24,674 nucleotides of DNA from a virus: IMG/VR virus record IMGVR_UViG_3300005588_000093, positions 1 to 24,674 of that record. One strand, given 5' to 3'. The notes below the pieces were generated by a model. The model was not told the origin of the DNA and did no database searches. It worked only from the letters and a program-made list of their open reading frames with translations. The translations under genes and the position numbers were made by a program. Of the stretch, positions 1 through 8,366 are shown in pieces. Numbering within the stretch: position 1 is the stretch's first letter; every line of letters starts with the position of its first letter.

Positions 1-1170
1 TTGAAAGTTGAAACTCGTCGATCGGAAAAAGCCGAAAAGGGAGGAGACGCGAAAGACGACTCCGCAACGAAAACGGTCGAGAATGAAAAGAAGAAAACCG
101 CCGCCGTTGATGCGGAAACAAAGAAGAGAATCGCCTCTCTTCAAAATGAACAAGCAATCCTCCAGGCCCAAGCGGACGGAGCGTCCGCGAAACAAATTGA
201 GTTCATAAAGAGACGACAAGAACTCGACGATGAGGCGAGAGAGATTGATCAAATTAAAAATGAAGAGGAGCGAGAACTCGCCCTTGAAAATATGAGGATA
301 AAAGAAGAGGAACTCACGACGGAAAAACTCGAGGGAGTTGAAAGACGCCGTGAACTCGAGGCGGAAATTCGAGAGGGAGATCTTGAGATCGCCGAAGAAC
401 TCGACGCCCTCGACAAAGAGAATCGAACGGCGAAAGACGCCGAAGAACTCGAGGCATTGAGAGCGTCCTTATTGACGAAAAAAGAGGCGAGAGACGCCGT
501 TCAAAGAGATAAACTCAAAAAGGATATTGCGACTCGAAATCAATTCTTAAAAGATGAAATCAAACACGGAAAAGCCGTCGCGAATATCAATAAATTTTTA
601 CAATCCGAAGAGGTCAAAGGAGTTGAACAAGGAACCGCTCAACTCGTCAAACTTCAAAATTCGAAAAACAATACTTTAAAAGGAATCGGAAAAGCCGCGG
701 CCGTGACTCAAATCACGCTCGACACGGCGAAAGGCGCGATGAGTGCTTATTCCGGATTCGCGACGATTCCGATTGTCGGAGTCGCGCTCGGGATCGCCGC
801 CGCGGCCGGAGTTATTGCTTATGGGGCCGAACAAATTGGATCGGTTCTTTCGGCGAATCGTGGTGGTATGGTTCCGCGAAACCTGGGAATCCCGGGACAA
901 GATTCCGTTTCGGCGTCATTGACTCCGGGAGAGTTGATTGTCCCCGAACAAAACTTCGACGAGGTTGTGAACTCCGTCGCGGATTCAAGACGAGGAAACA
1001 ACGACGGAGGCGGAACTCAAGGAACCGCCGGGGCCGTTGGTTCTTCAAATGTTTTTAATATAAACGGGGACGTCCTGGCCGACGAAGTATTCATCGACCG
1101 ACTTATCGACGGACTCAACGAGGCGGTCGAAGAACGAAACGCGACCTTGTCCGCGACGGCCCTCGTATAA
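1..1170 (+). CDS. Tail tape measure protein, C-terminal part (5'-truncated by window edge)
   Basis: The visible 389 residues are the C-terminal end of a tape measure protein, which sets tail length and is ejected with DNA. Residues ~5-215 are a highly charged coiled coil rich in E, K, R and A. Residues ~225-285 are a hydrophobic Ala/Gly segment. Next comes the typical tape-measure signature, a GGMVPR segment followed by DSVSASLTPGELIVPE at ~303-318. The reading frame is open to base 1, and the TTG there is most likely not the true start; the gene continues upstream. Tape measures are usually far longer. It is followed 9 bases later by a distal-tail-like gene, the normal siphovirus order. Family call is from motif recognition; confidence is high. 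Confidence 0.9.
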   Translation: MKVETRRSEKAEKGGDAKDDSATKTVENEKKKTAAVDAETKKRIASLQNEQAILQAQADGASAKQIEFIKRRQELDDEAREIDQIKNEEERELALENMRIKEEELTTEKLEGVERRRELEAEIREGDLEIAEELDALDKENRTAKDAEELEALRASLLTKKEARDAVQRDKLKKDIATRNQFLKDEIKHGKAVANINKFLQSEEVKGVEQGTAQLVKLQNSKNNTLKGIGKAAAVTQITLDTAKGAMSAYSGFATIPIVGVALGIAAAAGVIAYGAEQIGSVLSANRGGMVPRNLGIPGQDSVSASLTPGELIVPEQNFDEVVNSVADSRRGNNDGGGTQGTAGAVGSSNVFNINGDVLADEVFIDRLIDGLNEAVEERNATLSATALV

Positions 1171-1179
1171 GGAGAGAGA

Positions 1180-1758
1180 ATGAGTTTTCCAATCCCGAAA
1201 ATACAATGGGGAAATACAACGGTTTCGGGAGTGACTTCTCTCGGGGCGAACGATATCAATTTCATTGCGGACACTTCAAGTCTTAAGCTTGGAATGACGA
1301 TTGATGATCCCGAGTTCCCGGAAGGGACAACGATTATCACGATCAACGCGAATCAAATATTTTTATCAAACAACGCGACGGCCTCAAGTTCGGGGCCTCG
1401 ATCATTTTTGTTTGAGTTCTTGTTTCGATATCCTTCAATTATTGACGACGGAGAACAACTCCTCCCAAAACGGAGAGTGAGAACCGCGATATCCGGAGTT
1501 GATCAAGTCTCGGTTGATCATATAAAATACGAGAGAGAAGTTGAGTTCGGACACTTGACCGAAGATGAAATCGACACTTTAAAGAATGATTTTTTTCGAG
1601 ATCATGCAATTTATGGTTTTGAATTTTTATTCTTTCCGGATCAAAACACAACGGAAAGTTTTTTATATGAACTTATGAAAGGGAAATTCGAACCGGAAAG
1701 ACTCGGGAACTCCGACAAATTCAGTTTCAAAACAACTTTTAAAAGGATTGAATTTTAA
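1180..1758 (+). CDS. Putative distal tail (Dit-like) protein
   Basis: A 192-residue protein directly behind the tape measure, with RBS AAGGAGAGA just before ATG. Residues ~14-78 look like a small beta-domain seen in phage virion proteins (pattern GM.I.D..P.GT.I..I, then LS.NATAS). The rest (FRYPSIIDDGEQLLPKRR onward) resembles the globular part of a distal tail protein, rich in aromatic and charged residues. Position between tape measure and hub is the usual place for Dit, which joins tail tube to baseplate. The stop shares a base with the next ATG (TAATG), so translation is probably coupled. The Dit assignment rests mainly on gene order; sequence alone gives only 'tail protein'. Confidence 0.6.
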   Translation: MSFPIPKIQWGNTTVSGVTSLGANDINFIADTSSLKLGMTIDDPEFPEGTTIITINANQIFLSNNATASSSGPRSFLFEFLFRYPSIIDDGEQLLPKRRVRTAISGVDQVSVDHIKYEREVEFGHLTEDEIDTLKNDFFRDHAIYGFEFLFFPDQNTTESFLYELMKGKFEPERLGNSDKFSFKTTFKRIEF

Positions 1759-3599
1759 TGACAACTTATATCGATGAGGTTGAATCAAAAAAGAAGTTCG
1801 TCGGGAACGTTATAATCCTTTTAAAAGGAGAATATTTTTCAATCCGTCAACCGGACTCGGGACTTGTCGTTCCCGTGAACAACAACGGTTCCGTGATTTC
1901 ACTCACGGTCAATCCTTCAAAGGTTGATCTCAAAAAAGCGAATACGACAATCAATTCATATTCATTTCGAATCAATGATAAAAACCTCGTAATATCTCAA
2001 CTTTTAAAGGACAACTCGAAACTCCTTATTGATGAGGAGGTTCGAATCTTTTTAGGGAGAACCGGAGTCTCAATGGACTTCGCGGATTATTTTGAACTCC
2101 CGACCGTGAAAGTTAAAAAATTGAAACACGCCGATATTTCATTCAACTTTTCGGCGGTTGATTCAATCGATCGAATGAACAAAGATTTTTTCTCAATTTC
2201 AACAACTCTTCAAGCGAATATTTTGAACAATACAACGACGTTTCAACTTGGAGACGTCGAGAACTTTCCGGACGCCGGATTCGGTTTTCTTGATGAGGAG
2301 TTCGTTTCTTGGACGGGGCGAGACGTTGGACTCAATCAAATTTCGGGCGTTGTTCGCGGCGAGTTTGGAACGGTTCCGGCGGCCCATGATTTCGGGACTC
2401 AATTTTTCAACGTTGACGAGGTTGAGGAAAATCCGATCACGGCGTTGTTGCAATTCTTGACGTCAACGGGAACCGCAACGAACGGGCCTTATGACGTTTT
2501 ATCCGATGGCCTGGCCATTGATCAAGGATTGATTGACGTCGCGGAAATGGAGGGAATAAGGGACGATTTTTTCACTCTCCAAACCTTTAATTTTAAGATG
2601 TATAACACCGGAAACGCTCTCAAGTTCTTCGAAAAGGAAGTTCTCGGGGCGACGAATACTCGTTTTATTGTGAACGAGAATCAAAAAATCTCCCTGGCCG
2701 TATTGGATCAAGCCGGATTTGATGAGGGATCGGACAATCCTCTCGGAGAAACTTCGATTTCGAAATATCCGAAATGGGACGTGAACGTCAAAAACGTTGT
2801 TTCATCAATTCAAATCGAATACGACTTCAATGACGGGACAAATAAATATGAACAAATAAAAACGTTCACAACGGCCCTCGATGAGAACGACACCGTGATC
2901 GTCGAAAAACCTTTGAAGATAAAATATAAAGCAATCCGGGAGAGTCTCGGAGGAAATGCAATTGTTCAAGAGATCGGACAAAGATATCTCGCGAGATTCG
3001 AAACACCGACTCCCGAAATCCAGGTTCGCTCTCATATCGACAAATCACTTTTAAACGTCGGAGATAAGGTTCTCTTGACCTCTTCTCAAATCCCGAACGC
3101 GTCGGGTTCTTTGACCTTCGCGGACACTCTTGAAGTAATCTCAAGGGCCCTCAATCATATAACCGGGGACGTGACCTTCAAACTTCAATATACTTCATAC
3201 GCCGGGATTCGCGGAGCTTATATCGCCCCTTGTACTTCGATTGTCGGAGTTCAATCTCAACAAGCGTTTGAATTTCCGGCCGGACGTGCGGCGGAATACG
3301 AGATCGGATGGAAAGTCCGGTTGTGGGATATGACGGTCGAGGTTGATTATGGAGGGGAACTCTTCGTTGTCGGAGCTTATACGGGCGACGGAGTGAGAAC
3401 GATTGTTGATATTGACGTCGCGAATGATATAATTTTCATCGACTCGCCTTTCACAACGATATTGAATGACACCGACTTCGCGATCCGGTTCGCGACTTAT
3501 GACGAAGTGAACTCGAGTCAAAAAAAGTTCGCCTTTGTTGGTGAAACAACCGGAGGCGACTTCGACGACGGAGCGTCCGCCTATAAAATAGGACTTTAA
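1758..3599 (+). CDS. Putative central tail hub / tail-associated protein
   Basis: A 613-residue protein whose start overlaps the previous stop by one base. Around residues 195-245 it carries the minor-tail pattern 'SGVVRGEFGTVPAAH.FGT.FF', followed by 'ENPITALLQFLTSTG' and 'YDVLSDGLAIDQGLIDV'. That arrangement, an RG..GT..A.H segment and then NP...LL..L, is shared by siphovirus tail hub (baseplate/tail tip) proteins. The C-terminal ~130 residues are beta-rich, with YDEVNSSQKKFAFVG near the end. It is expected to sit at the tail tip between distal tail protein and fibre, which agrees with the gene order. I see no peptidase active site. Function is inferred from family resemblance and position. 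Confidence 0.65.
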   Translation: MTTYIDEVESKKKFVGNVIILLKGEYFSIRQPDSGLVVPVNNNGSVISLTVNPSKVDLKKANTTINSYSFRINDKNLVISQLLKDNSKLLIDEEVRIFLGRTGVSMDFADYFELPTVKVKKLKHADISFNFSAVDSIDRMNKDFFSISTTLQANILNNTTTFQLGDVENFPDAGFGFLDEEFVSWTGRDVGLNQISGVVRGEFGTVPAAHDFGTQFFNVDEVEENPITALLQFLTSTGTATNGPYDVLSDGLAIDQGLIDVAEMEGIRDDFFTLQTFNFKMYNTGNALKFFEKEVLGATNTRFIVNENQKISLAVLDQAGFDEGSDNPLGETSISKYPKWDVNVKNVVSSIQIEYDFNDGTNKYEQIKTFTTALDENDTVIVEKPLKIKYKAIRESLGGNAIVQEIGQRYLARFETPTPEIQVRSHIDKSLLNVGDKVLLTSSQIPNASGSLTFADTLEVISRALNHITGDVTFKLQYTSYAGIRGAYIAPCTSIVGVQSQQAFEFPAGRAAEYEIGWKVRLWDMTVEVDYGGELFVVGAYTGDGVRTIVDIDVANDIIFIDSPFTTILNDTDFAIRFATYDEVNSSQKKFAFVGETTGGDFDDGASAYKIGL

Positions 3600-3610
3600 G
3601 GAGAATATAT

Positions 3611-5323
3611 ATGGCTTTTAATCCACTTGATCCAAGCGAAACGGAGTTCAAAGCTCCGATTGATGAAACACTTATGGAGAAAATTCGAACGAACTTCGAC
3701 GATCACGAATCGAGGATCGGAGGAGGAGGAGGCGGCGGCGGCGGCGCGATTCAATTTAAAGTGAACGGCGGTCTTGTCAAACTCGCCTCGCTCCTTGGAT
3801 CAAATCCGGAGTATGGAGAAAAGCTCGACGGGGCCCATGTTACGGCCGGACAATCTTTCACTCGAGTTCGCGCTTATCTTAAAAAGAACGGCGACAACGG
3901 ATCGACAAGGTTTGATTTGAGGAGACACTTGAGAGTCAATCATCCGATCACTTTTATAAACCCTCAACTCGATCGACTTATTCAATCGGTCGGGAGACTC
4001 GGTTCTCCTCTCGCGACTCAAGCCGTGACGAAAAGAACTCCTCAAATTTCAACTCAACTTATAAATCGCGCGAAAGGATCTCAAACAATCGAATCGTGTA
4101 TAAACCTTGGAGACGGAACCGTTCGATATAATATCACGGGAGGAGTTGTCCTTGATGCGGATTGGATTGTCGGAAAAAAAGTCAAAATCGCGTCAATGGC
4201 GAACGGCGGAAATAACGGGGAGTTCACAATTGTCGAATCGAATCCGGAAGGATATCCGGCGATTATCGTCACGAACGGTTCGGGAGTTGATGAAACCGGG
4301 GCGACCGGATCTCTCAATCTTCAAATGTTCGAATATGTATTCACGAACCCGATTGACGTTCAAGGATTCAAGATCGGAGAGATCGCTCGATTCGCCTCTC
4401 ATGCGAACGGAAACAATAACGGAGATCTCGAAATCATTCGATTGAATGACGGCGGAAATAATTTAATTGTTTATAATAACACGGCCGGAGCGGACGCGGA
4501 CGGGGCCCCTTCGGGAACGTGCGATTCTCTTCGTATGGTATATACTTTCGCCGCCCCGGTTGACGACACGGCCTATATAATTGGAGAGTTCGCTTTTTTT
4601 ACTGGCCATACTTCCGGGAATAATAACGGCGATTTTGAAGTTCGAGAAGTGAACGAGGCCGGAAATAATTTGATCGTGACGAACTCAAACACGTTGACCG
4701 TTCAAGGCGGTTCCGGAGGAACGGCGAATTGTCCGCGTTGGATTTATGCGGTCAACACCGATCCGACTCCGGATATTGACGTCGGAGACAACGTTGTTTT
4801 TTCCGGAATGAGTTCGGGCGCGAATGACGGACAATTTGAAGTGAAAGAACTCAATCGTTTCGCCCTCAATAATATAATTGTTTATAATACGGCCGGAGTC
4901 ACTCAAGGCGGCGCGGCCGGACAAGTTGAATCGGAGAGAGTTGTCGTCGGTTTCGACGTCGATCATTCGGCCGATTATGATATCACTCGTTCATTCGCGC
5001 TTTTAAAAGGGTTCGTCAATGGAGGAAACAACGGATCTTTCGAGGTTGTTGAAACGAATCGAGGAGGAGGAGCGGCGACGAATATCGTTGTTCTTAATAC
5101 GGCCGCCGTCGAGGAAGATATCCCGATCGGTCACGTTGACCTTGAAACGAGATCCTTATTCAACGAACCTCTCCCGGAAATCCCAACCGGAGAGGACGTC
5201 GTTTTCGCCGGAGCGTCCGCCGTATTCAATGCGGCGACGGTTGAAACCGATGCAATGATCACTCTTGATATATTAGAACTTCCGGACGGACTTCCGGAGG
5301 ACTTCTCGGTTGATTTAAGTTAA
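3611..5323 (+). CDS. Putative tail fibre / adhesin with five tandem ~68-aa repeats
   Basis: A 570-residue protein with RBS AAGGAGAA ahead of ATG. An N-terminal ~36-residue segment probably anchors it to the tail. It is followed by nine consecutive glycines (residues 37-45) forming a hinge, then a domain to about residue 165. Five repeats follow, with the conserved Gly of the N-N-G or N-D-G turn at residues 203, 271, 340, 407 and 475. The repeat consensus is roughly 'G..V.F.S..NG.NNGDFEV.E.N..GNN.IV.N.AG....G..G'. A short acidic tail ends the protein. Position after the tail hub and the repeat architecture suggest a receptor-binding or carbohydrate-binding fibre. No peptidase or lyase motif is visible. 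The name is inference; the repeats are seen directly. Confidence 0.6.
   Translation: MAFNPLDPSETEFKAPIDETLMEKIRTNFDDHESRIGGGGGGGGGAIQFKVNGGLVKLASLLGSNPEYGEKLDGAHVTAGQSFTRVRAYLKKNGDNGSTRFDLRRHLRVNHPITFINPQLDRLIQSVGRLGSPLATQAVTKRTPQISTQLINRAKGSQTIESCINLGDGTVRYNITGGVVLDADWIVGKKVKIASMANGGNNGEFTIVESNPEGYPAIIVTNGSGVDETGATGSLNLQMFEYVFTNPIDVQGFKIGEIARFASHANGNNNGDLEIIRLNDGGNNLIVYNNTAGADADGAPSGTCDSLRMVYTFAAPVDDTAYIIGEFAFFTGHTSGNNNGDFEVREVNEAGNNLIVTNSNTLTVQGGSGGTANCPRWIYAVNTDPTPDIDVGDNVVFSGMSSGANDGQFEVKELNRFALNNIIVYNTAGVTQGGAAGQVESERVVVGFDVDHSADYDITRSFALLKGFVNGGNNGSFEVVETNRGGGAATNIVVLNTAAVEEDIPIGHVDLETRSLFNEPLPEIPTGEDVVFAGASAVFNAATVETDAMITLDILELPDGLPEDFSVDLS
3719..3745 (+). repeat. GGA/GGC triplet run encoding nine glycines
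   Basis: Nine glycine codons in a row, four GGA followed by five GGC, lie inside the adhesin gene at residues 37-45. As a triplet repeat, slippage would change hinge length without shifting frame. It separates the presumed tail-anchoring N-terminus from the distal domains. Confidence 0.85.
4103..5140 (+). repeat. Five diverged tandem repeats (~204 bp unit) in adhesin gene
   Basis: At protein level the units recur every 67-69 residues (residues ~165-510). Each has a beta-strand, a Gly-Asn-Asn-Gly turn, a 'FEV.E.N' strand and an 'N.I.V.N.AG' strand. Nucleotide identity between units is modest, with shared stretches such as 'aataacgg.ga.tt' and 'ttgtttataataacacggcc'. The repeats are therefore old rather than freshly duplicated. 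Confidence 0.8.
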
Positions 5324-5344
5324 ACTTTTTAAAGGAGAAAAAAT

Positions 5345-5824
5345 ATGACAACACTTGCAAGCTCATCCCTTCCGGTTCCCGAACAAGTAATCGTCGGAAC
5401 GGGTTCTTATACGATCCCGGTCAATCGATATGCTTATGCGAATTTAACAAGCACCGTCACTTGGGCCGGACAAGATGCCTCGAATTTGAACGTGAATAGT
5501 TTGATGAGTCTCGGGACGTCCTCAACCGCGAATAAGGGAGGTCAATGGCTTGTCGCCGGAAACACTCTTTCAACCTCGAACTCCTTTCCAACGGATCAAA
5601 TGACTTATGCCGGAAACGTCGGAGCGACCGGGGGACAATATGCTTATGCGAGAGTCCTTATAAATGGGACTGATAATTGCGCAAGTTGGGCCGGTTGTTC
5701 AAGTTTCAATCGAGGAACCTCAACAAGTACGGTCTTAAGATCAACCGGGGCCGCCGGATGGAGCGCGTCTCTTTATAGAATACCGAAGGGGAACCTTCCA
5801 AGCGGCGCGGCCGAAGGAGAATAA
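5345..5824 (+). CDS. Small Gly/Ser/Thr-rich putative virion (fibre-tip) protein
   Basis: A 159-residue protein with RBS AAAGGAGAAAAAAT before ATG. It is low in charge and rich in S, T, G, A and N. Motifs include 'YAYANLTSTVTWAG' and a C-terminal 'WSASLYRIPKGNLPSGAAEGE', a pattern I associate with small tail-fibre or tail-tip proteins. It follows the repeat adhesin by 21 bases in the same operon, so it may cap or assist that fibre. No signal peptide or enzyme motif is seen. The product is uncertain beyond 'virion-associated'. Confidence 0.5.
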   Translation: MTTLASSSLPVPEQVIVGTGSYTIPVNRYAYANLTSTVTWAGQDASNLNVNSLMSLGTSSTANKGGQWLVAGNTLSTSNSFPTDQMTYAGNVGATGGQYAYARVLINGTDNCASWAGCSSFNRGTSTSTVLRSTGAAGWSASLYRIPKGNLPSGAAEGE

Positions 5825-5826
5825 AA

Positions 5827-6237
5827 ATGTTCAAACTTGAAGTAATAAAACTAAATGATGAGATTGAAAATATTTATAATATGAATATTGATGAGGATGA
5901 TTTTATTCGTTTCATTCCCGGTCAATATGGAGTCGCAAAAGAGAACGTGAAAGTTTTCACAATGGACGACTCGAAAAAAGATGAGCTTGAGGCTTATCTT
6001 AAATTGGGGCCCGAGTATATGCTCGAACTCGGAGAGTCGGGAAAAATTAAAGTGATAAAAGTCACGGAGGTTTTGAATGAAACAACTCAAGCGATCGAGG
6101 AGTCAATTGAATTGATGGCCGAATACGTTGGGACTCTTATTCAATGGCCATATATTGAAAACCTAGCAAAAGACAAAAAAGGGAACTTCATTCATTTTGA
6201 AGGACTCGAGTTTTTGGGGAACGGTCACGAATTATGA
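5827..6237 (+). CDS. Hypothetical acidic protein
   Basis: I do not recognise this 136-residue acidic protein. Its RBS (GAAGGAGAATAA) lies inside the end of the preceding fibre-like gene, and its TGA stop overlaps the next ATG (ATGA), so it belongs to a coupled operon. It looks soluble with mixed alpha/beta character, having no TM segment and no cysteines. Sitting just after fibre genes, it could be a fibre assembly factor, but nothing in the sequence shows that. Confidence 0.6.
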   Translation: MFKLEVIKLNDEIENIYNMNIDEDDFIRFIPGQYGVAKENVKVFTMDDSKKDELEAYLKLGPEYMLELGESGKIKVIKVTEVLNETTQAIEESIELMAEYVGTLIQWPYIENLAKDKKGNFIHFEGLEFLGNGHEL

Positions 6238-6692
6238 TCGCGATAAAATATCTCCAAGGGATCGCCTTTCAATGGCCGGAGAAAATCCGAACGGGAGTTG
6301 ATTCCCTCCCTCAATTCTTTGATGAGATAATCACTCAAGGAGTTTACGATCAATTGATTCTCGATAATCAAGCGGCGTTTGATGCTTATAAATTGGAGAA
6401 CGAAACAACTTCGGAGACGGGAAAGTTTCAAGTCCTTCGTGATTTTTGGCAAAAAAAAGCGGACGAACTCGCGGTTGAAAATATCGGAAAAGGAATCACG
6501 GCCGCCGGAAAATCGAAAGAAGTCGCGGACGCTTTTCGCGACGTCGTATATTATTTGAACGCGAACACTCCGACGGAGGCGTTGAACTCACTCGCCGCAA
6601 TCACTCCGATCACGACGTTCCTTGAACAATCAACGATCGATTCTCTTTCGGCGGATTTTGTTTCATTGATAGGAGAGTTATGGCCTCAATAA
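6234..6692 (+). CDS. Hypothetical helical protein
   Basis: A 152-residue, mostly helical, soluble-looking protein that I do not recognise. It starts in an ATGA overlap with the previous gene and its end overlaps the next gene by 13 bases. The first part contains 'FQWPEKIRTGVDSLPQFFDEII' and the second is Ala/Leu-rich helix. It shares operon and spacing with the preceding gene, so the two are probably made together. No motif points to a function. Confidence 0.55.
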   Translation: MIAIKYLQGIAFQWPEKIRTGVDSLPQFFDEIITQGVYDQLILDNQAAFDAYKLENETTSETGKFQVLRDFWQKKADELAVENIGKGITAAGKSKEVADAFRDVVYYLNANTPTEALNSLAAITPITTFLEQSTIDSLSADFVSLIGELWPQ

Positions 6693-6889
6693 AAAACGAA
6701 ATTAAATACGCGCTTTATATTTTAACTCTCGGAATCTCGTTGACCGTTTATGCTCATCAAAACTTCGCAACAAAAACCGAAGTGAGAGAGACTCGGGATA
6801 TTATAAAAACCGAAGTGAAAGATCTTAAAAGAACGTTGAGAATAATTGATAAACGGATTTATGAAATTCATAAATTCTTAAAACCATAA
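6680..6889 (+). CDS. Small TM plus coiled-coil protein, holin-like candidate
   Basis: A 69-residue protein with one hydrophobic segment at ~9-25 (YALYILTLGISLTVYA) followed by a charged heptad-like helix (~33-66). The layout of one TM and one coiled coil recalls small phage membrane proteins such as XhlA-type haemolysins or holin accessories, though XhlA has the reverse order. The start overlaps the preceding gene, with GGAGAGTT just upstream as RBS. It opens a run of four membrane or exported proteins, which supports a lysis role. That is inference from topology only. Confidence 0.5.
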   Translation: MASIKNEIKYALYILTLGISLTVYAHQNFATKTEVRETRDIIKTEVKDLKRTLRIIDKRIYEIHKFLKP

Positions 6890-6901
6890 AGGAGAATTGA
6901 T

Positions 6902-7144
6902 ATGACTGAATTAAAAAAGGAAGTTGAGATCGGAAGTGAACTTGATTTTGAAGTTAAACTCGAGGACGGAAAAGCGATCATCGGTCTTGAACACGAAGGA
7001 TCTCTCGGATTCGCAAAAGTTGAGGTCGGAGTTGACGCCGTGAAACTTGTTGATAAGTTGACGGATCTTATTCCGGGCGAAATGGACGACGCGATTCTTG
7101 ATAATTGGGTCGCGAATCTTCTCGCGAAGAAAACGAACCCATAA
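6902..7144 (+). CDS. Hypothetical small acidic protein
   Basis: An 80-residue protein with RBS AAAGGAGAATTGAT before ATG. The first half is beta-like (DFEVKLEDGKAIIGLEHEG) and the second is helical (KLVDKLTDLIPGEMDDAIL). I know proteins of this general look only as unnamed phage genes. It sits inside the membrane-protein cluster, and its TAA shares a base with the next ATG. No TM segment or catalytic motif is present. Confidence 0.55.
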   Translation: MTELKKEVEIGSELDFEVKLEDGKAIIGLEHEGSLGFAKVEVGVDAVKLVDKLTDLIPGEMDDAILDNWVANLLAKKTNP

Positions 7145-7434
7145 TGAAAAGGGTTATTGAATATTCGAGAAGATTATTCGAGGCCATACGAGGGCGACTC
7201 ATAAAGTTCGCCCTCCTTAAAATTTTCGGTCGAGTGATCGGCGGATTTTGGGGTTTTATTGCGACGGAAGTTCTCGGAAGGATAATCGATAAGATTATAA
7301 AGCCCGGTTATAAATGGGCCGTTCGGAAATTATACGTCGCATATCAAAAAACGAAGTTCAAGAAAAAAGCCGTCAAGGTTGAGGAGGCGAAAAATGAAAA
7401 TGATTTTGATAATTCTTTCGACGATCTCCCTTAG
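7144..7434 (+). CDS. Small basic membrane protein, holin candidate
   Basis: The ATG at 7144 is preferred over an upstream GTG-type extension because it forms a TAATG overlap with the previous gene. The 96-residue protein has a basic N-terminus, a hydrophobic region at ~21-50 with Gly-rich stretches (FGRVIGGFWGFIATEVLG), and a Lys-rich then acidic tail. Length, topology and its place just before a lipoprotein and a TM/coiled-coil protein fit a holin or other late membrane protein. The endolysin is not adjacent but on the other strand at 10614-11288. The role is unproven. Confidence 0.5.
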   Translation: MKRVIEYSRRLFEAIRGRLIKFALLKIFGRVIGGFWGFIATEVLGRIIDKIIKPGYKWAVRKLYVAYQKTKFKKKAVKVEEAKNENDFDNSFDDLP

Positions 7435-7747
7435 TTCTTGTCAAAATATTCCGATAATGAAGGAACCGATCGAACGTTGTGGGATTTTTCTCGAACAACT
7501 TGGAGAGGACACGTTCACGGGAAAATGCCGTTGTCATTTATATGAGATCACGCCGGATAATATCGGAAGGATTTCGGAGAGTGTCGATCACTCCTTGAAA
7601 TATTGCGATCGTTTTGTCGCCTTTAAGGCGTCCGGATCTTGGACGGAACTTCGAACATGGTTCGAGGATCTTATGTTCTTATATAATCAAAACAAAAAGA
7701 AAATCAAAAAGGCCGAAAAGAAGGCCAGGAAAAAGGCCAGGAAATGA
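7394..7747 (+). CDS. Lipoprotein, candidate outer spanin
   Basis: A 117-residue protein. The chosen ATG (7394) leads directly into a short signal peptide ending in the lipobox LSSC at residues ~13-16, predicting cleavage before Cys and lipidation. Four more cysteines at ~28-64 (RCGIF, CRCH, YCDRF) could form disulphides. The C-terminus is strikingly basic (~12 Lys and Arg in 17 residues), built from a tandem AAGGCCAGGAAA-type repeat. It overlaps the upstream gene by 41 bases and the downstream gene by ATGA. With the next protein it could form a two-component spanin bridging the envelope. Lipoprotein is well supported; spanin is inference. Confidence 0.6.
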   Translation: MKMILIILSTISLSSCQNIPIMKEPIERCGIFLEQLGEDTFTGKCRCHLYEITPDNIGRISESVDHSLKYCDRFVAFKASGSWTELRTWFEDLMFLYNQNKKKIKKAEKKARKKARK

Positions 7748-8316
7748 AGGCCGAAACGATTGTCTCGTTGATGATCGTTCCTCTCGTTTGGATCGTATAT
7801 CTTTTATTGAAAGACAAGATTGAAAAGTCCGAGGCCGTGACTCTCCGCGAGACAAATTTTCTCCGAACCGAACTTCAATTTTTGAATCAAAAACAAATCA
7901 ATCTCCTTGAAACCTTCGTGAATAAGTTCGCATCGTGGGAAAATAAGCTCAAGGACGTCGTTTCCGATATCAATGAAGGGAAAGATCCCTCTCAATCATT
8001 GGAGTGTTTTGAGGGCGAATCCGAGCGTCTCCGGGATTACTTTTCGACGTCGATTGATCTTGTTAAAAATGAAATGAAAAGACTTGAAAAAGTTGTCCGG
8101 ACACGGGAGAATAAATCAATTCACGGGAACGGGGACTTGACCTCAACAATTGAAAGAGAGATATCCCATCAAAAAGATTTGATCGCGAAGTTTCACGAAA
8201 TTTTGAGATCGATGAATTTTAAAAACAAATCTCTTGAGAGGATGATCGGACTCAATCAAAGGAAAATCGCCGCTCTCGAGAAAAATGTTTCATTCGGAAA
8301 AATATCAATAAAATAG
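7744..8316 (+). CDS. N-terminal TM protein with long coiled coil, candidate inner spanin
   Basis: A 190-residue protein starting in an ATGA overlap with the lipoprotein gene. Residues ~5-22 form one TM helix (IVSLMIVPLVWIVYLLL). The remainder, residues ~25-180, is charged and helical with coiled-coil character. An inner-membrane anchor plus periplasmic coiled coil is the layout of an i-spanin, though i-spanins are often shorter and usually precede the lipoprotein rather than follow it. Alternatively it could be a structural or superinfection-exclusion membrane protein. Topology is seen; the role is inferred from the neighbour. Confidence 0.5.
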   Translation: MKAETIVSLMIVPLVWIVYLLLKDKIEKSEAVTLRETNFLRTELQFLNQKQINLLETFVNKFASWENKLKDVVSDINEGKDPSQSLECFEGESERLRDYFSTSIDLVKNEMKRLEKVVRTRENKSIHGNGDLTSTIEREISHQKDLIAKFHEILRSMNFKNKSLERMIGLNQRKIAALEKNVSFGKISIK

Positions 8317-8366
8317 GCCCTCCCTGGCCCCGTGAATCATCCGTGATAATATAAGGATATCAGTTT

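Noticed and set aside
1017-1346. 109-codon minus-strand frame opposite tape measure and distal tail genes
   Set aside because: It lies antisense to two well-supported genes, with no RBS and no recognisable protein pattern.
8317-8366. GGCC-ctccct-GGCC and ATCA-tccg-TGAT hairpins as a terminator
   Set aside because: No T tract follows either stem, and the next gene has an RBS right after them.
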